From: Clostridia bacterium
GTDB taxonomy: Bacteria; Bacillota; Clostridia; Christensenellales; Aristaeellaceae
Assembly: GCA_900769875.1 (NCBI GenBank)
Contig: CAAGII010000142.1
Span: forward strand, 1-24,216
DNA length: 24,216 bases
Direction of reading: 5' to 3'
The notes below the pieces were generated by a model. It worked only from the letters and a program-made list of their open reading frames with translations, ran no database searches and was not told where the DNA came from. Positions within the stretch are counted from its first letter, which is position 1. Each line of letters starts with the position of its first letter. This document shows, piece after piece, positions 1-8,893 of the stretch. The position numbers were made by a program, and so were the translations under genes.

Positions 1-61
1 CAGTTGGCAGAGCACTTGACTTTTAATCAAGGTGTCTGGAGTTCGAATCTCCAATGGGTCA
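1..61 (+). tRNA. tRNA-Lys (anticodon TTT), 5'-truncated
   Basis: The anticodon stem CTTGA/TCAAG encloses the seven-base loop CTTTTAA, giving anticodon TTT (lysine). The T arm (TGGAG-TTCGAAT-CTCCA) and the 3' acceptor strand ATGGGTC with discriminator A at 61 follow. The 5' acceptor strand and part of the D arm lie outside the window. No CCA is encoded. It is the first of three closely spaced tRNAs that probably form one transcript. Confidence 0.93.
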
Positions 62-89
62 CATCCCATTCTGCCCTGATCTTCGTCAG

Positions 90-169
90 GCGGGCGTGGC
101 GGAATGGCAGACGCGCCAGACTTAGGATCTGGTGCCTTAGGCGTAAGAGTTCGAGTCTCTTCGTCCGCA
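90..169 (+). tRNA. tRNA-Leu (anticodon TAG)
   Basis: The acceptor strand GCGGGCG (90-96) pairs with CGTCCGC (162-168) with one G-U, followed by discriminator A. The anticodon stem CCAGA/TCTGG holds the loop CTTAGGA, giving anticodon TAG. The long variable arm (GCCTTAGGC-type) is the class II feature expected for leucine. CCA is not encoded. It lies 28 bp after tRNA-Lys. Confidence 0.95.
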
Positions 170-195
170 CACTCATTTCGTGGAGCGATTCTTGT

Positions 196-270
196 GCGGT
201 AGTAGCTCAGTGGTAGAGTGCCACCTTGCCAAGGTGGATGTCGCGGGTCCGAATCCCGTCTACCGCTCCA
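196..270 (+). tRNA. tRNA-Gly (anticodon GCC), CCA encoded
   Basis: The acceptor strand GCGGTAG (196-202) pairs with CTACCGC (260-266), discriminator T is at 267, and a templated CCA sits at 268-270. The anticodon stem CCACC/GGTGG encloses TTGCCAA, giving anticodon GCC (glycine). This is the only one of the three tRNAs here with an encoded CCA. It is followed five bases later by a terminator. Confidence 0.95.
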
Positions 271-274
271 CATC

Positions 275-304
275 AGCCGGTCAGCGTATGCTGACCGGCT
301 TTTG
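275..304 (+). terminator. Rho-independent terminator of the tRNA cluster
   Basis: A perfect 11-bp stem, AGCCGGTCAGC (275-285) with GCTGACCGGCT (290-300), loop GTAT, is followed by a short T run (300-303). It directly follows tRNA-Gly, so it should end the tRNA transcript. Confidence 0.85.
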
Positions 305-370
305 CTATGCCGCCGTGCCGGGGCGTTTGTTCCGCTCCTCCCCGGCAGATCCGCGCGGGAGCGGTCACGC

Positions 371-418
371 GAACAAAACGCTGCCTCCCACGGCTTCTCA
401 TCGCCACGGGAGGCAGCG
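371..418 (-). terminator. Terminator of the AAA+/P-type ATPase operon
   Basis: CGCTGCCTCCC (379-389) and GGGAGGCAGCG (408-418) form a perfect 11-bp stem with an 18-nt loop. Read on the minus strand the stem is followed by TTTTG. It lies 40 bp past the stop of the P-type ATPase gene, the last gene of the five-gene unit. Confidence 0.75.
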
Positions 419-458
419 CCGATGCTTTTCGATGGATGCAACGCCTCTGCGCGCCCGT

Positions 459-2840
459 TCATCCGCGCGCGGTCTGCGAGGCGGGTCTGCGCGCACGCAT
501 AAGGCGCGTCAGGCCGATGACCATCGCGACGCCCGCAAGCATCAGCCCGGCAAGCAGCGCAAGCTCCGGGGCGCTCAGCGGCACAAGGAAGAACAGCCGC
601 CCCAGCAGCGCCGCGGCAAGCAGGAGGAGCGTCGCCATCGCGGCAAAGAGCGTCGCGCGCAGGCGGTTGAACGGCAGGCAGACAAGCAAGAGCACCGTCA
701 GGCCGACCGCGCCGGTGGCGAGCGTCGCCATGGTGGAGCACACCTCCGGCGCGTAGCCGAGGTTGACCAGCAGCATGCACAGCGCCGCAAGCACCGCCAC
801 AGCCGTCGCGCCCGGAACGGCGCGGGAGATGACCGTGCGCAGAAAGCTGCCCTGCACGCGCTCGCGGTTCGGCTCAAGCGCCAGCACAAAGGAGGGAATG
901 CCGATGGTCAGCGTGGACACCAGCGTGAGCTGGATGGGCTGGAAGGGATACGCCGCCGGCAGCACCAGCATCAAAAGCGCCAGGGCGAAGGAGTACAGCG
1001 TCTTGACAAGGAACAGCGACGCGGCGCGGGTGATGTTGTTGATGACGCGCCGCCCCTCGTCCACCACCAGGGGCATGCGGGAAAAATCGGCGTCCAGCAG
1101 CGTCAGCTGCGCGGCCTGTCTCGCGGCCTCCGCGCCGCCCGCGATGGCGATGGAGCAGTCCGCCGCCTTGAGCGCGGGAATATCGTTCACACCGTCGCCG
1201 GTCATGGCCACGCTGTGTCCGGCAGCCTTGAGCGCCTCCACCAGCAGGCGCTTCTGCTCGGGCGTGACGCGGCCGAACACGGTATAGCGCGTCGCGGCAA
1301 GGCGCAGCTGCTCCACGGTCTGCAATGTGGACGCGTCCACCCAGCTGTCCGCGGCGGGCAGTCCCGCGCGGCGCGCCACGTCGGATACGGTGCGCGGATC
1401 GTCGCCGCTGATGACCTTGAGCGTCACGCCCTGCTTTTCAAAGTAGCGCAGCGTGTCCTCGCAGTGGGGGCGCAGCGTGTCCTCGAGCAGGATCAGCCCC
1501 AGCAGCTCGCGCCGTGTGGGCAAGCGTTCGCCCTGCGGCAGTCCCTGCGCGCGGCACAGCGCAAGCACGCGGCAGCCCTCCGCCGCCGCCCGCTCGGCCA
1601 TATCGCGCGCGTCGCCCTGCCACGCGCCGCCCAGCACAAAGGAGGGCGCGCCGAGGATCAGCGTTTCGCCGTCCGCAAATCCCGCGGCGGACAGCTTGCG
1701 CGCCGAGGAAAACGGCACCGTCGCGACCGGCTCCTCGCCCGAGGGCACAATCGCCGCGCGCAGCGCGTTCAGCGTGCCCGAGGACAGGTCGAACGCGCTC
1801 AGAAAGCGGCTGATGGCGCGGCGCATGCTCTCCTCGTCCGCGCCGAGGGGGATCAGCTGCTTGAGGCGCATGTCGCCCGTGGTCAGCGTGCCCGTTTTAT
1901 CAAGGCACAGCACGTCGGCGCGGGCGAGGGTCTCGATGCCGTAAAGCTCCTGCACCAGCGTCTGATGCCTGCCAAGGCGCACCACGCCCACAAACAGCGC
2001 GACGCTGGTGAGCAGCATCAGCCCCTCCGGGATCATGCCCAGCATCGCCGCCACGCTCGATGGCACGGCGGACGCAAGCGGCGCGCCCTGCAGCAGCACC
2101 TGCTTGCCAAAGAGCAGCAGCCCGATGGGCAGCAGCAGCACGCTCACCAGACGGATGAGCCTGCTCAGATCGTTCATCAGCGCGGATTTCGGGCGGCGGA
2201 TGCGCTTTGCGTGGCGCGTCAGGCGGCTGACGTAGCTTTCGTCGCCCACATACACCAGCTGCGCGACGAGTCTGCCCTCGGTGACATAGCTGCCCGAGAG
2301 CAGCCAGTCGCCCTCGCGCTTGGTCACGCCGTCGCTTTCGCCGGTGAGCAGCGCCTCGTTGGCCATGCCGCTGCCGGAGCGGACGATCGCGTCCGCAGGT
2401 ATCTGGTCGCCCGCGCGGAAAATGGCCAGATCGCCCTGCACCGCCTGTTCCGCGTCGCACTCGCACTCCCTGCCGCCGCGCAAAAGACGCACAAGCGGCG
2501 CATTCATCAGCTTCAGGCGGCGGATGGTGCGATGGGCGCGCAGCTCCTGAAACGTGCCGATGGCCGTGTTGCTGATCACAACCCCCAGAAACAGCATGTT
2601 TCGGTAGCTGCCCACCAGCGCGAGGCACAGCGCCAGCGCCACGTTGAGCAGGTTGAAAAGCGTAAAGAGATTCCCCGCAAGGATCTGCCACACACTTTTG
2701 CCGGGATCCGCGTTGGATTTGTTGCCAAGCCCGCGCTCCAGGCGCGCGGCGGCTTCCTCGGGCGAAAGTCCGCCCTCCTGCGTGAGTACAAAGCCCTCCG
2801 GAACGCCGGAGGGCACAGTCAGTTCATCTTTGGTCATCAT
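459..2840 (-). CDS. P-type cation-transporting ATPase, CtpE/Exp7-like
   Basis: A 793-aa membrane ion pump. Visible motifs are the actuator TGES (residues 166-169), the transmembrane PEGL motif (271-274), the phosphorylated Asp in DKTGT (D314), and the hinge TGDGVND (D549, D553). About ten hydrophobic segments can be drawn: two before the actuator domain, two around PEGL, six at the C-terminus. PEGL followed by an LTSVAL-type helix and LVQEL before DKTGT is the pattern of the CtpE/Exp7 subfamily (family knowledge: mycobacterial CtpE is linked to calcium uptake). There is no N-terminal heavy-metal CxxC domain. I start at ATG 2840, with GGAG eight bases upstream; an upstream in-frame extension lies inside the preceding gene and has no ribosome site. 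The gene overlaps that acetyltransferase gene by 17 bp and is last in the operon. The transported ion is inferred, not shown. Confidence 0.93.
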   Translation of the reverse strand: MMTKDELTVPSGVPEGFVLTQEGGLSPEEAAARLERGLGNKSNADPGKSVWQILAGNLFTLFNLLNVALALCLALVGSYRNMLFLGVVISNTAIGTFQELRAHRTIRRLKLMNAPLVRLLRGGRECECDAEQAVQGDLAIFRAGDQIPADAIVRSGSGMANEALLTGESDGVTKREGDWLLSGSYVTEGRLVAQLVYVGDESYVSRLTRHAKRIRRPKSALMNDLSRLIRLVSVLLLPIGLLLFGKQVLLQGAPLASAVPSSVAAMLGMIPEGLMLLTSVALFVGVVRLGRHQTLVQELYGIETLARADVLCLDKTGTLTTGDMRLKQLIPLGADEESMRRAISRFLSAFDLSSGTLNALRAAIVPSGEEPVATVPFSSARKLSAAGFADGETLILGAPSFVLGGAWQGDARDMAERAAAEGCRVLALCRAQGLPQGERLPTRRELLGLILLEDTLRPHCEDTLRYFEKQGVTLKVISGDDPRTVSDVARRAGLPAADSWVDASTLQTVEQLRLAATRYTVFGRVTPEQKRLLVEALKAAGHSVAMTGDGVNDIPALKAADCSIAIAGGAEAARQAAQLTLLDADFSRMPLVVDEGRRVINNITRAASLFLVKTLYSFALALLMLVLPAAYPFQPIQLTLVSTLTIGIPSFVLALEPNRERVQGSFLRTVISRAVPGATAVAVLAALCMLLVNLGYAPEVCSTMATLATGAVGLTVLLLVCLPFNRLRATLFAAMATLLLLAAALLGRLFFLVPLSAPELALLAGLMLAGVAMVIGLTRLMRARRPASQTARG

Positions 2841-3360
2841 CCTGTATTCTCCAAAGGTAGCGGCGGAGCGCCCGGGGCTGGCCCTGATACATGCCCTCGC
2901 CGTCAAAGATCATGGTAAAGCCGCATTTTTCCAGCACCCGGCAGGACGCGGCGTTCTCGCGCAGCACAATGCCCGCAAGGGCGCATACGCCCAGCTGCCG
3001 CGCAATCACGGGCAGAAAGGCGCGCAGCGCCTCGGTGGCGTAGCCGCGCCCCGTATGCGCGGAGGCGATGTGGTAGCCGATCTCCCAGTCGGGCAGCCCC
3101 TCCTCCCCCGCGATGGACACGGCCTGCACATAGCCGATCATATCGCCACCCTTGAGGCACACGGCGAAGACCAGCGGGCTTTCGCCGCGCAGAGCGCAGG
3201 AAATCAGCGTTTGAAGCACATCCCGCGCCTCGTCCTCGGTTTCAAACACCTCGTCGGGCACAAAGCGGCGGTTGTCCTCGTCCAGCGAATTGAGATGCAG
3301 CTGCCGCGCCATGTCCATGGTCAGGTCGCGGATTTCCAGCCGCGCGGTATTCAGATGCAT
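2824..3360 (-). CDS. GNAT acetyltransferase, RimJ/RimL type
   Basis: A 178-aa acetyl-CoA-dependent N-acetyltransferase. The opening TARLEIRDLT and the central EIGYHI strand followed by the pyrophosphate-binding loop TGRGYATEAL (residues 103-112) are typical of the RimJ/RimL branch (Acetyltransf_3), as is the late ENAASCRVLEKCGF segment. The substrate cannot be told; this branch acetylates protein N-termini, amino groups of small molecules, or antibiotics. The start is ATG 3360 with AGGAGG six bases upstream. It is 12 bp after the preceding acetyltransferase gene and overlaps the P-type ATPase gene by 17 bp, so it is probably translated together with the pump. Confidence 0.9.
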   Translation of the reverse strand: MHLNTARLEIRDLTMDMARQLHLNSLDEDNRRFVPDEVFETEDEARDVLQTLISCALRGESPLVFAVCLKGGDMIGYVQAVSIAGEEGLPDWEIGYHIASAHTGRGYATEALRAFLPVIARQLGVCALAGIVLRENAASCRVLEKCGFTMIFDGEGMYQGQPRALRRYLWRIQDDDQR

Positions 3361-3372
3361 GGTAGCCTCCTG

Positions 3373-3831
3373 TTACGGGTTCAGCAGTAGCACCATGCCC
3401 TCGCCGTTTGCCACAAAGCCGAGGGACAGATACAGCGGCCTCCCCTCCTCCGTCGCGTCCAGCGAAAGCTCCGTCATGCCCTGCTCCCCCGCGACGGCGA
3501 TGAGCAGCGCCAGCATGCGGCGCGCCGCGCCCCTGCGGCGATGCGCGGGGCTGGTGTACACGTTCATGATATGGCCGCGCCTGCCGGTTCTGTGCTGCCA
3601 TGTGGGCAGCAGACGCAGCGGGCAGAGCGTCGCGCAGCCGACGATCGCGCCGTCCTCCTCCGCCACCGCGGTCACGGACGCGCCCGGCCGCAGCGCCGCG
3701 CGGGTCGCCTCCAGAAACGCGCTGTCAAACGCGTCATCCTCCCTAAGCCCGTGCAGCTCGCGCAGCATGCACAGGCGGATGCGCAGCAGCGCTTCCATGT
3801 CCTGCTCGGTCGCGATACGCACCTCGATCAC
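3373..3831 (-). CDS. GNAT acetyltransferase
   Basis: A 152-aa single-domain GNAT protein. Motif A is the VYTSPAHRRRGAARRM stretch (about residues 91-106; RRRGAA binds acetyl-CoA pyrophosphate), and motif B is the later LDATEEGRPLYLSLGF stretch (124-139). The C-terminal GF pattern is usual for the family. I chose the GTG at 3831: it overlaps the stop codon of the upstream gene in a 4-bp GTGA, and GGAGG lies seven bases before it. A longer ATG frame inside the upstream gene gives an Arg/Ala-rich tail with no similarity to GNATs. It belongs to a different GNAT branch than the next gene, so the two are not a simple tandem duplication. Substrate unknown. Confidence 0.88.
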   Translation of the reverse strand: MIEVRIATEQDMEALLRIRLCMLRELHGLREDDAFDSAFLEATRAALRPGASVTAVAEEDGAIVGCATLCPLRLLPTWQHRTGRRGHIMNVYTSPAHRRRGAARRMLALLIAVAGEQGMTELSLDATEEGRPLYLSLGFVANGEGMVLLLNP

Positions 3832-4496
3832 GCCTCGTCCTCCGCGTACACGCCGCCGCAATCCTTCACAAACTGCACCGGCTCCACAAACGAGAAGCGC
3901 ACCTTCTGCAGCTCCTGCCGCGAGAAGTCCACCCGCAGCAGCTCCCGCCCTTGATCGCAGGCGCTCACATCCACATTGCACACGGGCAGCAGCGCCATCA
4001 GGTCGCGCGCCGTGCGCAGGCAGATGCCGGCAAGATAGCGGCGGCGCTCGGGCGCGTCGGTGTTCAGGTAGCGGGGCAGCCCCTCAAAGGTCACGGTCAG
4101 TTGATCCGCGTTCTGCGCCTTTACGTTGAACGCCTGCGCGTAGGGCAGCAGGTCGCCCAGCGGATTGGCCGCCTTGAGCACCTCCACATACGCGGGAATA
4201 TCGCCGCGCAGCACCGCCTCGGCGTGGCTGTGGAAAAAGCTCCACAGCGCGGGCGAGGTCATCCCGTCGGTGGGATGATCCATGGCGAGCGCGTCGGTCC
4301 AGTCCACGGTTTCGTCGGCGGTGCGCCAGAACTGCTCAAAGGGCGGGAATGACGGCTCGGGCTCCTTCGCGGGCGCGGGCTTTTCCGCGCGCCGCACGGG
4401 CGGCTCAGCCTCCCCCGCCACCGGCGCCGCGCCCCAGAGGTCATTGACGATGTTGTACAGCTGGTCAAGCGGATTAACCGTTCGATTGTCCTGCAT
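3828..4496 (-). CDS. Unrecognised 222-aa protein, partner of AAA+ ATPase
   Basis: I do not recognise this 222-aa protein. It begins with a short helix-prone segment (about 1-25), then a Pro/Glu/Ala/Lys-rich linker (about 26-48) and a folded remainder of mixed helix and strand with several Trp (WRTADETVDW, about 58-67). The C-terminal third has a two-Cys stretch (CNVDVSACDQG) and a hydrophobic strand pattern. No signal peptide or membrane segment is present, so it is probably cytoplasmic. The start ATG 4496 has GGGAGGAGG six bases upstream; longer frames lack a ribosome site. It sits 16 bp after the AAA+ gene and overlaps the next gene by 4 bp (GTGA). The position suggests an adaptor or substrate of the AAA+ protein, which is inference only. 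Confidence 0.8.
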   Translation of the reverse strand: MQDNRTVNPLDQLYNIVNDLWGAAPVAGEAEPPVRRAEKPAPAKEPEPSFPPFEQFWRTADETVDWTDALAMDHPTDGMTSPALWSFFHSHAEAVLRGDIPAYVEVLKAANPLGDLLPYAQAFNVKAQNADQLTVTFEGLPRYLNTDAPERRRYLAGICLRTARDLMALLPVCNVDVSACDQGRELLRVDFSRQELQKVRFSFVEPVQFVKDCGGVYAEDEA

Positions 4497-4512
4497 GGCA
4501 ATCCTCCTCCCT

Positions 4513-6387
<1,875 letters not shown>

Positions 6388-6446
6388 GATCGATCACCTC
6401 TTATGTGATGGGGTTTTCTGCGGTTCGCGTATGAACGCATAAAAAC

Positions 6447-6475
6447 ATCATAGCGCAGGCGCCGGTATGTGTCAA
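6447..6475 (-). promoter_or_regulatory. Sigma-A-type promoter of the AAA+/P-type ATPase operon
   Basis: Read on the minus strand: TTGACA (6475-6470), a 17-bp spacer, TATGAT (6452-6447). This is near consensus and about 60 bp upstream of the AAA+ start codon, leaving a moderate 5' leader. No other good promoter is seen inside the unit. Confidence 0.8.
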
Positions 6476-6545
6476 GGTTTGCGCGAGAACTCTAATCAAA
6501 GTCCAATCATGGCTTGGGAATGTACAAAAATCTTGCCGTTATCCC

Positions 6546-6573
6546 TTTACAGAGCGCGCCTTGCCCGTATAAT
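6546..6573 (+). promoter_or_regulatory. Sigma-A-type promoter of the GH120 gene
   Basis: TTTACA (6546-6551), a 16-bp spacer, TATAAT (6568-6573), about 54 bp before the chosen start codon. It is divergent from the AAA+ operon promoter with about 70 bp between the two -35 boxes. A GC-rich short inverted repeat (CCGCC...GGCGG, 6589-6602) lies just downstream and could be an operator or leader hairpin. Confidence 0.75.
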
Positions 6574-6626
6574 AGGAGTAACGACACACCGCCTCACGGC
6601 GGTTTGAATGGGAAAGGATGAGCAGC

Positions 6627-8633
6627 ATGCAGCTTTATGTGGATCTTTCTGCGCGCATGGACGGCGACGGCAGCCGTGAGCGCCCCTTCAAGCACATTAA
6701 CGACGCGGCGAAGGTCGCCGTGGCGGGTGACGAGGTGCTGGTCGCGCCCGGTGTGTACCGCGAATACGTCAATCCCGTCCATGCCGGACGCGAGGATGCG
6801 CGCATTGTGTACCGCTCCGTGGAGCCGCTGGCGGCGGTCATCACCGGCGCGGAGGAGCTGAAGGGCTGGAAGCCCTATCAGGGCAATGTGTGGGTCAACC
6901 GTGTCCACAACAGCGTCTTTGGCGCGTACAACCCCTACACCACCGAGGTGTATGGCGACTGGTACTTTGCCCCCAACGTGCGCCACACCGGCTGCGTGTA
7001 CATGAACGACCGCGCGCTCTACGAGGCGGAAACGCTGGAGGAGTGCATCGCGGGCGAGGTGTACACCGCCTCGTGGGAGCCGGAGTATTCCGTGTACAAG
7101 TGGTACGCCGAGCAGGACGGCGAGGATACCGTGCTCTACTGCAATTTCCAGGACAAGGATCCCAACCGCGAAGTGATTGAAATCAACGTGCGCCGCAACT
7201 GCTTCTTCCCGGAAAAGACGGGCGTGGACTACATCACCCTCAGCGGCTTCACCGTGTGCAAGGCCGCGACGACCTGGGCGCCGCCCGCCGCCTTCCAGGA
7301 CGGCATGATCGGCCCGCACTGGAGCCGCGGCTGGATCATTGAGGACTGCGACGTGAGCAACAGCAAGTGCTGCGGCATCTCGCTGGGCAAGTATTACGAC
7401 GAGGAGAACGACCACTACTTCACCTACAAGCATGTCAAGAGCCCCACGCAGATGGAGCGCGACGCGGTGTGCCGCGGCCAGTACCACGGCTGGCTCAAGG
7501 AGAAGATCGGCTCGCACATCGTGCGCCGCTGCAACATCCACCACTGCGAGCAGACCGGCATCGTGGGCCGCATGGGCTGCGTGTTCTCCATCATTGAGGA
7601 CAACCACATCCACCACATCAACAACATGCAGCAGCTGGGCGGCGCGGAGATTTCCGCCATCAAGCTGCACGCGGCCATCGACGTCATCATCCGCCGCAAC
7701 CACATCCACCACTCCACCATGGGCGTGTGGTGCGACTGGCAGGCGCAGGGCACCCGCATTTCGCAGAACCTTCTGCACCACAACTACCGCCCCGAGGGCT
7801 GCACCTGGGCCGAGGGCGGCATGGCCAGCCAGGATGTGTTCATCGAGGTCGGCCACGGCCCGACGCTGATTGATAACAACATCATGCTCAGCAAGGCCGC
7901 CGTGCGCATCGCCACCGAGGGCGTGGCCTGCGTGCACAACCTGATGCTGGGCTCCTTCACCGCGGTGGGCGGCGGCACCGACAACACCATCAACGGCAAA
8001 AACCAGCCGCGCTACACGCCCTACCACATCCGCCACCGCACCGAGGTCGCGGGCTTCATGACCATTCTGCATGGCGACAACCGCTTCTACAACAACATCT
8101 TCGTGCAGGCGTATCCGGCGGATACATGGCAGCTGTGCGAGGGCGAGCGCGAAATCACCCGCAACGAGTCCGAGGTCGGCACCGACTGCTGGGACGAGTA
8201 TCCCACCTACGAGGAGTGGATCGCCCACTTCGATATGGATCAGAAGCGCCCCAACATGGGCAAGCTGGCCACCTGGCACTTCGACCACCTGCCCGTGTGG
8301 GTGGAGGGCAACGCCTACTTTGACGGCGCGAAGGCCTGCCGCAAGGAAAAGCACAACTATGTGGACACCGAGCATTCCATCAGCGTGGAGCTTCTTGAGG
8401 AGGACGGGCACTATCGCCTCAAGACCAACCTGTACCAGTACCTTGAGGGCATGGAGGATCGCATCATCACCAGCGATATCCTCGGCTGCGCCTTCGAGCC
8501 CGAGCAGCGCTTTGAGATGCCCGACGGCTCCGCCATCACCTTCAACGAGGACTACTTCGGCGATCACCGCGCCCTCACCGCCCTGCCCGGGCCGTTTGTC
8601 AGCGAGGAGTCGCTGAAGAAGGCGCTCTGGTAA
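6627..8633 (+). CDS. GH120-family beta-xylosidase (right-handed beta-helix)
   Basis: A 668-aa cytoplasmic protein, with no signal peptide, that closely resembles the GH120 beta-xylosidase XylC of Thermoanaerobacterium as I remember it: YVDLSARMDGDGS/PF at the start, NPYTTEVYGDW, YCNFQDKDPN, EINVRRNCFFP, TGVDYITLSGF, ATTWAPP, IGPHWSRGWIIEDC, KIGSHIVRR. The family nucleophile Asp in the LDWEAQG-type loop is D370 (CDWQAQG), and the acid/base Glu in DVFIEVGHGP is E407. Repeated NHIHH-type turns show the beta-helix rungs. It would release xylose from short xylo-oligosaccharides after import. I start at 6627, with AAAGGA eight bases upstream; the in-frame ATG at 6618 touches that site and would add only three residues. 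It is a single-gene unit with no visible transporter nearby. Confidence 0.93.
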   Translation: MQLYVDLSARMDGDGSRERPFKHINDAAKVAVAGDEVLVAPGVYREYVNPVHAGREDARIVYRSVEPLAAVITGAEELKGWKPYQGNVWVNRVHNSVFGAYNPYTTEVYGDWYFAPNVRHTGCVYMNDRALYEAETLEECIAGEVYTASWEPEYSVYKWYAEQDGEDTVLYCNFQDKDPNREVIEINVRRNCFFPEKTGVDYITLSGFTVCKAATTWAPPAAFQDGMIGPHWSRGWIIEDCDVSNSKCCGISLGKYYDEENDHYFTYKHVKSPTQMERDAVCRGQYHGWLKEKIGSHIVRRCNIHHCEQTGIVGRMGCVFSIIEDNHIHHINNMQQLGGAEISAIKLHAAIDVIIRRNHIHHSTMGVWCDWQAQGTRISQNLLHHNYRPEGCTWAEGGMASQDVFIEVGHGPTLIDNNIMLSKAAVRIATEGVACVHNLMLGSFTAVGGGTDNTINGKNQPRYTPYHIRHRTEVAGFMTILHGDNRFYNNIFVQAYPADTWQLCEGEREITRNESEVGTDCWDEYPTYEEWIAHFDMDQKRPNMGKLATWHFDHLPVWVEGNAYFDGAKACRKEKHNYVDTEHSISVELLEEDGHYRLKTNLYQYLEGMEDRIITSDILGCAFEPEQRFEMPDGSAITFNEDYFGDHRALTALPGPFVSEESLKKALW

Positions 8634-8698
8634 GCATTGGAGATCACCCCCCGCACCCTATCAGTCTGTGCCGCGGGCCACAGACCATCAAGAACGCG

Positions 8699-8738
8699 CC
8701 TCCTGCTGCAGCTTACACAACTGCAGCAGGAGGATTTT
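8699..8738 (+). terminator. Terminator of the GH120 gene
   Basis: A perfect 13-bp stem, CCTCCTGCTGCAG (8699-8711) with CTGCAGCAGGAGG (8721-8733), a 9-nt loop, then ATTTTAT. It lies 65 bp past the stop. A weaker 7-bp hairpin (GTCTGTG/CACAGAC, 8664-8685) precedes it. Confidence 0.85.
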
Positions 8739-8764
8739 ATATAGCAGCAAAGAAAACCAAACGG

Positions 8765-8793
8765 TTGAAAACCGGTGCGTAATTGTGTATACT
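8765..8793 (+). promoter_or_regulatory. Sigma-A-type promoter of the orphan duplicated gene
   Basis: TTGAAA (8765-8770), a 17-bp spacer, TATACT (8788-8793), about 100 bp before the start codon at 8894. From here the base composition turns A-rich compared with the rest of the window. Confidence 0.75.
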
Positions 8794-8893
8794 ATGCGTA
8801 ACCCATGTTCACATGCATATCTTGATCGCTTTGGAAAGCACTTCGTTTCATGCTGCGCAAATCACAGCAAATCAATCAACAGGAGAGACACAC

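Noticed and set aside
180..2918. A 912-codon open frame on the plus strand across the P-type ATPase gene.
   Set aside because: It is antisense to a clear ATPase gene, its product is Arg/Gln/His-rich low-complexity sequence, and GC-rich codon usage leaves this opposite frame free of stops.
6594..8567. A 657-codon open frame opposite the GH120 gene.
   Set aside because: It is a Val/His/Ala-rich shadow of the GH120 codons and lacks a ribosome site; GH120 catalytic motifs are on the plus strand.
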